From Allomyces arbusculus (taxonomy: Eukaryota; Blastocladiomycota; Blastocladiomycetes; Blastocladiales; Blastocladiaceae), in contig JADHYV010000016.1 of NCBI GenBank assembly GCA_027604705.1, positions 1 to 64,000 of the forward strand: 64,000 nt of DNA, read 5' to 3'. Made by a program: the position numbers and the translations under genes. Positions 53,317 through 63,890 of the stretch are shown here, piece by piece (position 1 is the stretch's first letter; every line of letters begins with the position of its first letter). The notes under the pieces were generated by a model, which worked only from the letters and a program-made list of their open reading frames with translations, was not told the DNA's origin and did not search any database.

Positions 53317-55440
53317 TTACAACCGCCACGCGCGCAACACGCGATCCACCATCCGCTGCCCGACCTCGTTCGCGACCAACCGTAGCGACCCACCCCCACC
53401 CTTGACCTCCACCTCATCCAAACCCACTTCGCCACGTCCGTCCCCCGCGACTGGCGCACCCGCGTCGGCCACCAACCACCCGTCCAACCCGCGCGCGACA
53501 TTACGCGCCAAAAACAGGTCCACTGCGCTCGTCCGCGCCACCGCACGCGGCAGTTGCAGCTGTGGGGATCCCGGCTGCACCTCCATCCCAGCGAGTGTGC
53601 CCGCGAGCCGATCGGTCTGCGCGATCGTCAGGGACGTGTTCTTGACGACCACGACACGGACCGTCGGAAACTGCGTGCCCAGTAGGTCGGCCACCGTGGT
53701 CGCGCAGTGGTAGTGTGCGGCGTTGTCGATCACAAGACATTGTAATCGCGGGCAGGCCGGGAGACGCAGAGGTTCGTCGGTGCGGAGGGCGAGGAGCGAG
53801 GGGAGGATGGGGGTCGACAGCTGCGATGGACCGGACGAGTCGGTTGAGTCGGTCGAACGCGGGAGGAAGGAGGGGACGACGTGGAAGGAGGACCGTGAGG
53901 AGGTGGTGGAGGTAGGGGGGAGAGAGACGAGCGTGATGCCGGAGAGGGACAGGACGGTGATTCGCGCGGCAGTGGTCGGATCGATGCTGAACACGGGTCG
54001 CAGAAGGCTCGATTGCATCGACTGGTACCGCTGGTCGAGTTTGATGCGCGACACGGCCGGTGCGACCACACTCGGCGCTTCATTGCCGTCGGGCTTTGGA
54101 ACCGCATTCGTAGCGGTAGCCACAGCGCGTGCCGAGAACCCGAGCACCGCCACGTCGCGCACTGTCCCGCGATCCACGAGATTTCCGAGCGCAGGCAGGA
54201 GCGCCGCATACGAAGCATCAACTTTGGTCAACGTGAGCGTCCGCAGGTGCGGCAGGTGTGTGCCGAGCGCCTCCATCAACGGCGTGACAGTAGTATCCGA
54301 GACACCCTCGCACCCGCCGAGGGAGAGCAAACGAAGGTTCCGCCACGCGCTGATCGTCGGGATAAACGTGCGAATCCAGGCCTCGGTCATGCCGGCAGTC
54401 GTAGCGACGATGAATCGACGCGCCCACGCCGCCCACGCTGGTGCTGGGACCAGCGGCAGATCGAACGTGATCACGCCGAGGTCCACGGTGGGCCACGAGT
54501 ACTGGACCGCCGCATCCGTCTCGGAAGCTTTGACACGCGCGTCTGTTCCATTTACAAGCGTGCCGTTCCTCGACATGATTTCGGCCTTGCCCACCGTCCA
54601 GTGCGCACAGACGGCGCGCCATGCATCGGGGAACCGCGGCGCGGAATGAGGGGTATAACGCAGGATTCCGTCAATGCGCCCCGAGGCAAAGTCGATCGAG
54701 CTGAGGACAAATGTCCCGGTCGTGCCCGCACCGGGCCCGTCGCTGAACGCAACGGATGTCCACGGGTGAAGGTCGATGGTCGGTGCTGAGAAATGGCCAC
54801 GCCGTGACACGAGCAACGAGACAATGTTGGAAAACACGGCGCGCACGTGGTTGGTCAATTCTTCGTCGCTGTCCCCCCAAAGTTCGCTGTCGGCAGAACA
54901 GTCGACTGTGGCGAGGCGTGGGCACGCGCGAACAATGCACAAGAGCGTGTCGAGTATGTCGGTCGTGAGCCTGGCGCACAGTGCACGTTGCGAGATCACG
55001 ATGGCCTTGAGCTGAGCACGCGGGTGGAGAGTGCCGCTTGCCTGGTGGGTAAGCTCGTCGGCATCACGCGCCTGTTCCGCGTGGTTGAAGCCATGATCGC
55101 TTGGAATGTCTCTGTCGCCCTTGCTACACTCGACAACGCGTGCGAGAGAAGCGAGGGAGCGGCGCGACGTGATCACGACACGCGCGTAGGCGACGGGCAG
55201 AATAGCGGCTTGCGTTGCATGGTTTGCAGCCGCGAAATGGAGCGCGTCGAGCGACTCGAGGTACGTTGCGGCGATGTGTTGGACCAGCTCGGTTGGGAGC
55301 GCAAGAATTGTCGATGGTGTGTTCGTGTTGGCCTTGTTGCTTGAGCTCGGGTCGTCCATCTGGTCGGCGCCGTCATTGTCAAGCGCGGCGCCGCTTGATT
55401 GCGGCGACTTGGGTCGCGGTGGTCTGCTGTCGAAGTTCAT
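53317..55440 (-). CDS. F-box/LRR-like protein, tandem copy A
   Basis: An intronless frame of 707 residues; the start at 55440 (MNFDSRPPRPKSPQSS) is chosen because it aligns with the start of copy B. After a 45-residue acidic, Ser-rich leader comes an F-box-like motif (ILALPTELVQHIAATYLESL, DALHFAAANHA). LRR-like units follow (NLRLLSLGGCEGVSDTTVTP, LPHLRTLTLTKV, ALGNLVDRGTVRDVAVLG). F-box proteins bring substrates to SCF ubiquitin ligases through Skp1. Substrate unknown. It lies 88 bp from the convergent VTI1. Confidence 0.75.
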   Translation of the reverse strand: MNFDSRPPRPKSPQSSGAALDNDGADQMDDPSSSNKANTNTPSTILALPTELVQHIAATYLESLDALHFAAANHATQAAILPVAYARVVITSRRSLASLARVVECSKGDRDIPSDHGFNHAEQARDADELTHQASGTLHPRAQLKAIVISQRALCARLTTDILDTLLCIVRACPRLATVDCSADSELWGDSDEELTNHVRAVFSNIVSLLVSRRGHFSAPTIDLHPWTSVAFSDGPGAGTTGTFVLSSIDFASGRIDGILRYTPHSAPRFPDAWRAVCAHWTVGKAEIMSRNGTLVNGTDARVKASETDAAVQYSWPTVDLGVITFDLPLVPAPAWAAWARRFIVATTAGMTEAWIRTFIPTISAWRNLRLLSLGGCEGVSDTTVTPLMEALGTHLPHLRTLTLTKVDASYAALLPALGNLVDRGTVRDVAVLGFSARAVATATNAVPKPDGNEAPSVVAPAVSRIKLDQRYQSMQSSLLRPVFSIDPTTAARITVLSLSGITLVSLPPTSTTSSRSSFHVVPSFLPRSTDSTDSSGPSQLSTPILPSLLALRTDEPLRLPACPRLQCLVIDNAAHYHCATTVADLLGTQFPTVRVVVVKNTSLTIAQTDRLAGTLAGMEVQPGSPQLQLPRAVARTSAVDLFLARNVARGLDGWLVADAGAPVAGDGRGEVGLDEVEVKGGGGSLRLVANEVGQRMVDRVLRAWRL

Positions 55441-56010
55441 CGTGAAGATGCCGCGTGCAGCTGGCAGCAGTGCACTCTTTCTCGTGTTTCGCCAGGACTG
55501 CACGGCGTTCCACTCAATCATCTGCAAAGGGCTGTCGCGTAACTAATCACTCATACGTTCCTCGCCCGATTCTTCACCGACGGGTCGCGACGCAAGTATT
55601 GAGCCAGAAGGCGGCAGCATTCATGATTGGAGGCAGAAATGTTGGAAACAGAGCCTCAGGCCAGTACAACTCCCATCTCTGAATTCAAAGGGCTTCGTGT
55701 CGACATGCATCTGGCCAATCGTGTGTGATCTGGCGAGGCAACCGCATCATCAGCAGAACTGGAAGATGACTGCCTCATTTTTGCAAAAGCGGCGCTTTGG
55801 TTGCACATTTCGTCGACAAGTCCGGCAATATGGCTTCACGCAGACCTGGTAAGTGTTGCATCGCACTAAAATCCTTTTGCAATCACACTTGACGGTCGTC
55901 GCGCATTCGGTCTCGACGCATGTAACTGACAAGCTCTGGGACAAGGGAGTCAGTAAAAGCCTGATGGATTTCTTGCGGTCAAATGCATCTCCATGATTTC
56001 TATGGACACG
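55441..56010. other. Spacer between the F-box paralogues
   Basis: Holds the promoter of copy A and the 3' side of copy B. Part of it (55750-55944, minus strand) is an open frame rich in cysteine, noted as a finding. No intact gene is called. Confidence 0.4.
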
Positions 56011-58188
56011 CTACAACTGCCACGCGCGCAACACGCGATCCACCATCTTCTGGCCGACCTCATTTGCGACCAACCGCAGCGCGCCGCCCTCGACCCCGAG
56101 CGCATCCAAATCCACTTCACCGTGCCCATGCATGTCCGATACCGGCGCGCTCGCGCCGGCCACCAACCACCCGTCCAACCCGCGCGCAACGTTGCGCGCC
56201 AAAAACAAGTCGACCGGCCTTGTCCGCACAACTCCGGATTTCGTCCTCGGGCCAGCCCGCGGCAGTGGGCGCCGCGGGGATCCCGGCCGCCCCCCGACTC
56301 CGCCCATCCCAGCGAGTGTCCCAGCGAGCCGATCGGTCTGCGCAATCGTCAGGAACGTGTTCATGACGACCGCTGTCCGGACGGTTGGGAACTGCGTGCC
56401 GAGCAGATCGGCGATGACACTCGCGCGGTGGTAGTGGGCGGCGTTCTCGATCACCAGACATTGCAGTCGCGGGCAGGCGGGCAGGCGCAGCGGTTCGTCG
56501 GTGCGCAAAGCGAGTAGTGATGGGAGGATGGGGGTCGACAGTTGTGTGGGCCCGGCCGGATCGGTCGGGCGCGGGAGGAAGAAGGGGACCACGTGGAGTG
56601 AGGTGCGCGGGGAGGTGGTCGTGGGTGGAAGGGAGGCGAGGGTGATGCCCGAAAGGGACAGAACGGTGAGCCGCGCGGCGGCGGCGGGGTCGATGCTGAA
56701 GACAGGTCGGAGAAGACTCGATTGCATTGACCGGTACCGCTGGTCGAGCTTGATGCGCGTGATGGTGGGGGCGAACACGGTGTCGGTGGCCTCTGCGGCG
56801 TCAGGTTGTGGAGCTGCAGTCGCGGCAGCGCGCGCCGAGAATCCGAGCACGTTCACGTCACGCAAGGTCCCGAGGTCGGCGAGCGCAGCGAGCGCCGGCA
56901 AGAGCGCCGCATACGATGCCTCCACCTGCATCAAGGTGAGTGTGTGCAAGTGTGGCAGGTGCGCCCCGAGCGCCTCGAGGAGCGGCGCGACAGTCGCATC
57001 CGAGACCCCCTGGCACGCGCCGAGAGAGAGCGAACGAAGGTTCTGCCAGACGTCGACCGTCGGGAGAAAATCGGTGACCCACGTCTCGGGCATCGAGACA
57101 ACCCGGCTCGTGAGCTGCCGCGTCCATGGGGCCCAGACTGGCGCCGGGTCGGTCGGCAGGCTCAGCATGGTAACGGCCACATCTGCAGCGCGCCATGAAA
57201 ATGGGACAGCTGTCGCCACCGGATCATCATCGACAATGGGTGACGGGGAGGTAAAAATCGAGTCGGGATCGTCCAAGTGCACTTTCGCAACGGACCATTG
57301 TGCACTCGCGGAGCGCCACTCGTCTGGGAATGGCGACGTCGAGACGTGATTCCGGACCCGCTTGAGCAGGATCCCTCCCACGTGGCCCAGCGCAAAGTCA
57401 ATCGATTCGACCACAAGAGTCGCAACGGTGCCAGCGCTGGGTCCATCGCTGACCACAACGGGGATCCACGGGAGCTGGCCGTGCCTCGGCGCAGAGAACC
57501 GGCCGCGCCGTGGTGCGAGCGCCGAGACGATCTCGTGAATAACAGAGCGCATCTGGTCGGCCCAGGCGGCTCTCAGTTCCTGCTCGTCGCCTCCCAGGGA
57601 ACAGTTGGCGGTGTCGAGGTTTGGGCACGTGTGCACGATCCGGGCAAGCGTGCGAATCATGTCGGCCGTGACGTTGGCGCTGATCACGCGCGGTGCGACC
57701 GAGATCGCCTTGAGCAAGGTGCGCGGGTGCAAAGTCGACAAACTGGACGCGTGGTCCGTGATGTCGTCGGCAGGCTGGACAGGTTTCGCGTCGTTCTCCT
57801 CGCTGCCAGTGCCGTCTGCATCTACGCCAACGTTACCATTGATAATACCGCCATCGACGCGGCTACACTCAACGGTTCGAGCGAGAGCAGCCAGTGCGCA
57901 ACGTGACGTGATCACAACGCGTGCGTAAACGGCGGGCAGCACAACGGCACGCGTCGCATGGCTCGTAGCCGCCAAATGGAGCGCGTCGAGGGGCGTGAGG
58001 TACTTTGCAGCAATGAGCTGTAGCAGTTCTGTCGGGAGTGCGAGAATCGCCGGTGGCAGGCTCGTCGCGTTCGTATCGACCATCTTACTTGGGCTCGGAT
58101 CGGCCATCTGGTCAGCACCGTCATTGGCACGCGCAGCGTCGCTTGGTTGCGGTGACTTGGGTTGCGGCAGTCCGGTGTCGAAGGTCAT
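56011..58188 (-). CDS. F-box/LRR-like protein, tandem copy B
   Basis: An intronless frame of 725 residues from the ATG at 58188 (MTFDTGLPQPKSPQPSD). It is paralogous to copy A along the whole length: the same F-box (LPTELLQLIAAKYLTPLDAL), the same LRR block (NLRSLSLGACQGVSDATVAP) and the same ends (NEVGQKMVDRVLRAWQL). A spacer of about 40 residues between F-box and repeats differs most. The same orientation and 2.7-kb period show tandem duplication. Both copies are open, so both may work. Confidence 0.75.
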   Translation of the reverse strand: MTFDTGLPQPKSPQPSDAARANDGADQMADPSPSKMVDTNATSLPPAILALPTELLQLIAAKYLTPLDALHLAATSHATRAVVLPAVYARVVITSRCALAALARTVECSRVDGGIINGNVGVDADGTGSEENDAKPVQPADDITDHASSLSTLHPRTLLKAISVAPRVISANVTADMIRTLARIVHTCPNLDTANCSLGGDEQELRAAWADQMRSVIHEIVSALAPRRGRFSAPRHGQLPWIPVVVSDGPSAGTVATLVVESIDFALGHVGGILLKRVRNHVSTSPFPDEWRSASAQWSVAKVHLDDPDSIFTSPSPIVDDDPVATAVPFSWRAADVAVTMLSLPTDPAPVWAPWTRQLTSRVVSMPETWVTDFLPTVDVWQNLRSLSLGACQGVSDATVAPLLEALGAHLPHLHTLTLMQVEASYAALLPALAALADLGTLRDVNVLGFSARAAATAAPQPDAAEATDTVFAPTITRIKLDQRYRSMQSSLLRPVFSIDPAAAARLTVLSLSGITLASLPPTTTSPRTSLHVVPFFLPRPTDPAGPTQLSTPILPSLLALRTDEPLRLPACPRLQCLVIENAAHYHRASVIADLLGTQFPTVRTAVVMNTFLTIAQTDRLAGTLAGMGGVGGRPGSPRRPLPRAGPRTKSGVVRTRPVDLFLARNVARGLDGWLVAGASAPVSDMHGHGEVDLDALGVEGGALRLVANEVGQKMVDRVLRAWQL

Positions 58189-58475
58189 GGCAATGATGCG
58201 GCTGGCTGTGAGGTCGAACAAAATGGTGATCGTGCCTCGTGTTGCTTTCGTCTTGCACGCGCCCAAGCCCTCTAATCTGAACCAAAGCCAACCCAAGCAC
58301 CATCCAGCCGCAGTTAGCGGCCGGGGATTGTTTATGGACTCTTCCTACGTTGGTGCAACGGACAAAAAACATGTTGGTTTGCTCCAAAACTGTGACTGCG
58401 TGGGCTCATTTGTTTTGCGTCTTCGTTTTCGTCCCGCTTCACTGCAACAACCACTTTTGGCAACCCTCGAAACAG

Positions 58476-59980
58476 TCATGAATGATCAGAAACATGCATC
58501 ATGCTTTCAACCAATCCGTGAATCATCACGTTATCAGCAGACGTTTTGGTTTGGTGATAGGCACTCATTGTTGCAATGCCCGTTCTTCTCTTCGCACAAA
58601 TTCGTTCTGTCTTGCTTTCCAAGAGCACATGACCTTGAACACTTTGCTGCCCGCTGAAGTGGGACACAAAACGCTCTACTGTCAGGATTGCGCGTCCAGC
58701 GCTGTAGTCGATATTTTTCCGTGTTGGCGGCATGCTTGAATCAGGTTTGCTGGAGACGAGTAAGCCACGGTGAAGGCGGGAGGAGTCGCTGGCCTTAGCG
58801 ACGAATGAGGCGTGATTGTTGTGCGGTGCAAGGCTGCCAACGTGCGCCGTCTCAGTCACTCGGTTTTTGGCAGCATCCGTACACTGCAAACAGGGCTGGT
58901 AGTAGTCCTCGCCGTAATCCTGCATCCAGTGCTGAACGGTCTCTTTGAAACCGTCAGCAATCGCTGCCTCCGACTCGGTATCGTCGGAATCGTCGTGGTA
59001 CATGATGTATCCCGTGACGCGAGCGTGTGCTTGCCATACACGAGCGGCGCAGCTGGTGCGTGTGCCGCGACAAATCAATTGGCGACGTCGGAACGATTGA
59101 CGTGCCTGGGTGCGCAATGGTCATTGCCAGGAACTTGGGGTACTGCTCGAGCGCCTCGGTGTGGAAGCGATACGCGGACTCCACGCACGATCGCACAAGA
59201 TCGGCAATCTTGCTCGAGAATCAGCGCTGGCGGCGCACAGCACGGATCATGTCCATGGACCACGGTCCGGCCATGACATCCTTGTGCGCATGAATGACTG
59301 CACCAAAGCGGATTCGGGAGGGCCGCCCCTCCCACAGCTTCGGCGAAGCTCCTGGCCCTTTGATTGTGCTGAGGATCCGCTCTTCGCCGATGCTGTCCCT
59401 GGCTTTGCCATTGAACCGCAAGACACACGAAAGCAGCGGCAGGGATGAGCGACGATGCAGTAAAGGGTCCGACGTGGGCAGTGACACCGCGGAAGGCCTG
59501 ACATTTCCGATCCTGGCTCGAGACCAGCAGCAGTGTCCTGCTGCGACCAATGCACCCCCAAACCTGCTGCATTTTTCGTGGTCAAATTGACCACGGGCTC
59601 ATAGTGAGGTACAACGGCAACGCGCTCAAGCACAGAAACGAAATGCATGTGCTGCACATCGAACTCAACATCAGCCGCCGGTTTTCCGGCCGCACTCTCA
59701 GCCTGCTGGAACCAGTTCGAGCATGTGCGGCGCATGGATGGCGCGAGACGCCCACTTCATATCGACCTTGTAATGCTGATAGGTGTCGTAGAGGAAGCTG
59801 GGCATGCGTTGCGTGCTCGACGGATTAGGTTTTACTTTTTGTGGTCTTGGGCGAATACAATCTGGGTCATCGATTGCTGTCATTATGCTCGCAGTTGCAT
59901 GGTGGTGAGCGCAGTTGATTCTGGATTGATTTTCGGGACGACTTGTTGGCAATGTTTCTCCAGGCATTGTTTGGTGCATG
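58476..59980 (-). pseudogene. Broken DUF1399 (glycine-rich-domain protein) gene
   Basis: Blocks in several minus-strand frames line up with the fungal DUF1399/GRDP family. They are FLYDTYQHYKVDMKWA (about 59790), KPAADVEFDVQHMHFVSVLE (about 59640), HKDVMAGPWSMDMIRAVRRQ (about 59260), TSIVPTSPIDLSRHTHQL (about 59090) and YHDDSDDTESEAAIADGFK with CLQC at about 58860-59000. The hallmark IVPTxxIDLxxHTHQL is intact except for Arg instead of Trp before His. Frame changes near 59735, 59250 and 59090 cannot be explained by introns of the usual type, so the gene seems dead. Moderate GC agrees with relaxed constraint. Confidence 0.65.
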
Positions 59981-60575
59981 GATGGCCTTATCGCTGTTTC
60001 ATTCTTCCACTAGAGTGAGAAAACGCTTTGAGCGCTGATCTGATTGTTTTCGAGCTCATTACTCGCCTTGGTTGATCAGGAATTCTGCCCTTTACAGTAC
60101 GCTTTGCTGCAAAGATTTGTGTCGGTGCGCCGTTCCACACTTTTGTGCGCGCTTGCGCAACTTTCGCGTCGCTTGTGACGCAATTGCTGGGCGGAGATGC
60201 TGAGCGGTGGGGGAACAGTGGGATGCGGTGCCATAACAATGATGGTCAAATCACGCTCGATTAAACAGCTCAAAATTGACAAGTTCGGGCAACACACACG
60301 GCAGAACGCCTTTCCCGAGGACATTAGAATACAAAATATCACGCCTTTACATTGGATCAAACGCTCGGCCAAGACGCCCAAGAGGAGCGGCGGCCAAGTT
60401 TGTGCGCGCAGCAATGTCTGCGCTAACAAATCAGACCGACATAATGATCACGCCCATAAGGAAACACGAATCGCAAAGCACCGGCGTCCGCGAGCACGAC
60501 AATAACCTGCAACATGCGGCGGCCCGCTCATGAATCGTGCCGGCGCAGCATCACGACGGTGACACTGCGACTCGC
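59981..60575. other. Intergenic region, no gene seen
   Basis: Moderate-GC sequence between the broken DUF1399 gene and the small secreted protein gene. Nothing recognised. Confidence 0.4.
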
Positions 60576-61076
60576 CTACACACCGGCCACGACACTGCCA
60601 GCCTTAATGATACCAGCCTTGATGCGGCCGGCCAAATCATTCCCGTCGTCGCTACCGGCCTTGATGTGGCCCAAGCGCGCCTTGCTGTCGTCCTTGGTGA
60701 AAGCCTCCTTGGCATGAAACTCGTCGCCGCCACCAGCAGCGGCAAGACGGACGCTGTCCACGCGTGGCTCGTTGCCAGTCTTGATGTCGTCCCGGCTGCC
60801 GCTCTTGCCGCTCTTGCCCTTGAGCGCGTCGCTGTCGTCCTTGGCGATACTGGCATAAATCTTGCTGCCGCCAACGGCACGACGGGCACGGTCCACGTGC
60901 ATGAAGCCGTCGTCCTTGGCGTAGTACAAATTGCCGCCGCCACTGCCAGTCTTGGCAAGCGCGACAGTGTCGGCGCCGGGCACCACAATCGCAGCCCCGG
61001 ACACGGCAGGGGTCATCGCGACGAGCCCGAGCAGCGCGCCGACGAGCGCGTAGTGCAGGATCAGGAATCGCGTCAT
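60576..61076 (-). CDS. Small secreted protein, 166 residues
   Basis: The ATG at 61076 has a strong context (CCACCATG). A clear signal peptide (MTRFLILHYALVGALLGLVA, cleavage near VSGA) is followed by a hydrophilic chain rich in Gly, Ala, Lys and Asp, with short KDD and KAG motifs (AKDDGF, AKDDSDAL, TKDDSKA; RIKAGIIKAG). No cysteines are seen, so it is not a typical disulfide-rich effector. No family recognised. A CATAAAG lies about 180 bp upstream. Confidence 0.6.
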   Translation of the reverse strand: MTRFLILHYALVGALLGLVAMTPAVSGAAIVVPGADTVALAKTGSGGGNLYYAKDDGFMHVDRARRAVGGSKIYASIAKDDSDALKGKSGKSGSRDDIKTGNEPRVDSVRLAAAGGGDEFHAKEAFTKDDSKARLGHIKAGSDDGNDLAGRIKAGIIKAGSVVAGV

Positions 61077-61800
61077 GGTGGGGAAAGGGGGAACAGGGTC
61101 GTCGACGTTGGCGCGAGGTGCGAGCGGGCGTGCGGGCGAGAGGGGAGGGGGGAGAGGGCTGGGTGGAGAGCATGCGCGTGCGTAGTGACGTGCGGCTCGA
61201 CGGCAGTTGGTGTAGCACCAGAGAGACGGGGTTGCGCCGGTCGTCGCGGCGCGCGCGCTTTATGCGCTCGCCATGCGTGAGCGTGCTGCCTGCCGGTCAT
61301 GGACGCCGAGGACGCGCGCGTCTCGTCGCGTCGCATCACTCTAGTCTGGTTGGTGCAGCGCGGCACTCGACGATTGTGGCCGTGGATTGCAATGGCGGCA
61401 GCTGTGTCGGATCGGGGGCGAGCACGCCATCGACGGGACATGGCCACGAGGGACGAGCACGTAAACGACACGACGCGCGCGCGTCGGAATGGAGCTGTCG
61501 CGCGTGCCGCGTCGAATCATACTGAAACATGGGCAGCACACGCCCCTTGTGCTCGTTTGCGGCGATGCAGGTCCGGCCGCCGATCTTGATGCGCGAGGGC
61601 GCGACGTGGCCCTGAAATAGTGAGCACGAGGGCCGCACACGTGGTCGCCATTGCAGCCGTGGTCGTGATTGCGAGTGCTGGGTACATCAACGATCGGTCG
61701 GAATTATTCAAGTGTATCTTGTCGGGTTTGGAGTCGAGCCCCTCGTGCGTGCTTTGGCTTGGCCTGTCAACCTGCCAGTCGATTTCATCGCGATAGGCCT
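61077..61800. other. Intergenic region with a doubtful signal-peptide frame
   Basis: A minus-strand ATG at 61687 begins MYPALAITTTAAMATTCAAL, which looks like a signal peptide, but the frame soon turns into low-complexity basic sequence. Without evidence of a splice it is not called as a gene. Confidence 0.3.
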
Positions 61801-62050
61801 CGACAAACCCAGGTCTCGACCGGGTCTCACATCGGTCCAGGTCAGGCCTGTTGACCCAGACCTGACCCACCTCCTGTTTCAACCAGGTCGGGTCCAGGTC
61901 AAGCCAGCGCAGCCCGGGTCCAGGTCGGGGTCTGGGTCGGGGTCTGGGTCGGGTCTGGGGCGGGTCCAGGCGGGTCCGGGTCGGGTCCTGGGTCCCAAAG
62001 GCGACCCAGACCTGACCCAGGCGAACCCCGAACGGGCGGAGACCTGACCC
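61800..62050. repeat. GGGTC/GACCC-rich minisatellite
   Basis: Degenerate short units (GGGTCT, GGGTCC, GGGTCG) fill about 61870-62000. The 17-mer GACCCAGACCTGACCCA stands on both flanks (about 61852 and 62008), so the block looks like an array bounded by direct repeats. Not coding in any convincing frame. Confidence 0.6.
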
Positions 62051-63265
62051 AGGCTTGTCTAGCCCCACATCGCGATGTCGACTCGTTGTGGATTGTTGGC
62101 GAACTCGACTTGTCGAGCGTCGCGCGAACAACACACCACTTCTGCAGCCTGCACCGACTGCCCCTGCGACTGCCCAACCGCTGCGCAAGACTTGCTGCAA
62201 AATATTGTCTCATGCCGCTGCACCAATCTGGCGGCCGGAACTTGCACCATTATTGAACCCATCCACTTCGCCCGACTGGTACTGCTCGAGGGACTGGCCT
62301 TCACGAGCGCCAGCACCCTCCAGGCAAAACGGCCTCCTTTCTTCACCCGCTTTTGACCAGGAACACGATTCATTAGCCTGTTCCTCGAGCATCCAGCAGC
62401 CTAATTAACGACTTAACCTGCAACGACCTGTTCTTCCATTTTATCTCTCGGTCGACTCGGAGCGTGGCGCTCGGGCACGATCAGGTCGATAACTCCTTCG
62501 AGAGCATTTGACACTAAGCGCACGCTGCAGTGTTGTTCTGACTATTCGCGTCGTCGAAGCGAAGTGGGTCAGGATGCCATGGAGAATACAGCCCATTGCT
62601 CCATACCCACTCTTTTTCGCTCGTGCACGGCCGTCTTCCTCGCAGCGACCCGACGTAACCCGGTCTCTCGACGATTCCAATCACTTCGACCAAGGACAGC
62701 TCAGAAAAGGGCATAAGCAAGGAGCAACCGCGGCGATGTCGCCTTGCTGTGGCATCTCATGCCAAGTCAAATCAAATTGCAGCGTCTGGGATTGCGGTCG
62801 TGCGTTGTCCAGGTTCATGGTTGTAAGTCTTGAGGAAATGTGCATGCATAAGCTGGCTGGCATTTTGCAGGAATGAGATTGATATTACATTCGTCGGTGA
62901 GTCAGAGGCCGCGGCTTTTCCATTAATGTGACCCGGCCGGAACATTCTGCCTTGGCATGAGCCATACTTTTCTGTCAATGTCCACCACATCAACCTGCTC
63001 TCCATTCACGCATTCTCCACCCACGCCCGCATTAAAGCAAATATTCACAACCGCGCTGTCATGTCATCAGAGCGTCTTGCAATTCCCCAGGAATCCGGTT
63101 CCCACGCGCAAAGACCATCATTTTCGCAAACCCGCCACGGTTCGCGCGCCCACGCGCCGCCGCATTTCCAACAGGCGCAAGCCCGCGTCCTCGTCATGGT
63201 CACAGCCATCGACACAAATCCGACGCAATGTTGATGGCAGCGCATCGATTCAGCGCGTCGCATCA
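62051..63265. other. Intergenic region, no intact gene
   Basis: Lower-GC sequence. A stretch at about 62745-62920 weakly recalls the Helitron helicase end at 28.7-28.96 kb, but it is too diverged to call. No other feature recognised. Confidence 0.35.
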
Positions 63266-63890
63266 CTGAGCTGATTGTTGTACGAGAGTGAGAGCACGCG
63301 CAGTTCCATGGGGAACGACGGCGGGAGCGCCTCGATCTGGCTGAAGTCGAGTCCCAACGTATGCAAACACTCGGGCAGCAACCGCCAAATGGCCGCCAAG
63401 TCACTCGACTCGCGTGAGGTCAAGCGTGCGGAGTGAAGGAAGGAGCGCCCATGTGGGTTTGACCGTGGCGAACGGCAGACTTAGAGTTGCAGCAAGCAAC
63501 GTGAGGGCCGAAAATAGCACGTTCAAGCAGCCAAGTGACGAGAGGCGGAACAGCCACTCGAGAGGCCAGTCTTCAAACTCGGTGCCATCAAAAAAGTATG
63601 GGTCACGCATGTACATGCGTCAGTGGACGGGAAGGTCGTCAGGAGAACAGCGTCATGACATAAGTATGTGTTCTTGAGTTTGTAGTCCTTGCAGCGTTGC
63701 TCTGACAAACAAGAGCGCTCCAAAAGACGGTTTCCTGAGCATTCCCAAGATTGGGCCGGCATGCAATTTTTCTGATCTTCAAACGGTTTTAAAGTCGTGT
63801 CCTTGGCAAGCAGAGACCAGATCAACCTTGCCGCTTCAAGTGGGCCAAGTTTGCCGTGCACTTTGCGGTGCAGTTGAATCTCGCCAGTTC
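63266..63890 (-). pseudogene. Broken leucine-rich-repeat gene, partial
   Basis: Minus-strand frames carry LGPLEAARLIWSLLAKDTT, then FRLSSLGCLNVLFSALTLLA, PSLRTLDLTRVE, and in another frame SDLAAIWRLLPECLHTLGLD, LPPSFPMELRVLSLSYNNQL and a stop near 63267. The LRR pattern is clear at the end. Two frame changes (near 63620 and 63405) without good splice signals suggest a broken gene. The 5' end may lie beyond 63890. Confidence 0.5.

Noticed and set aside
61517-61687. Signal-peptide-like minus-strand frame starting at 61687
   Set aside because: Turns into basic low-complexity sequence; no splice that would join it to the more sensible neighbouring frame.
62075-62356. 93-codon frame with several cysteines
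   Set aside because: Cysteine spacing irregular, no signal peptide, next to a minisatellite; likely chance.
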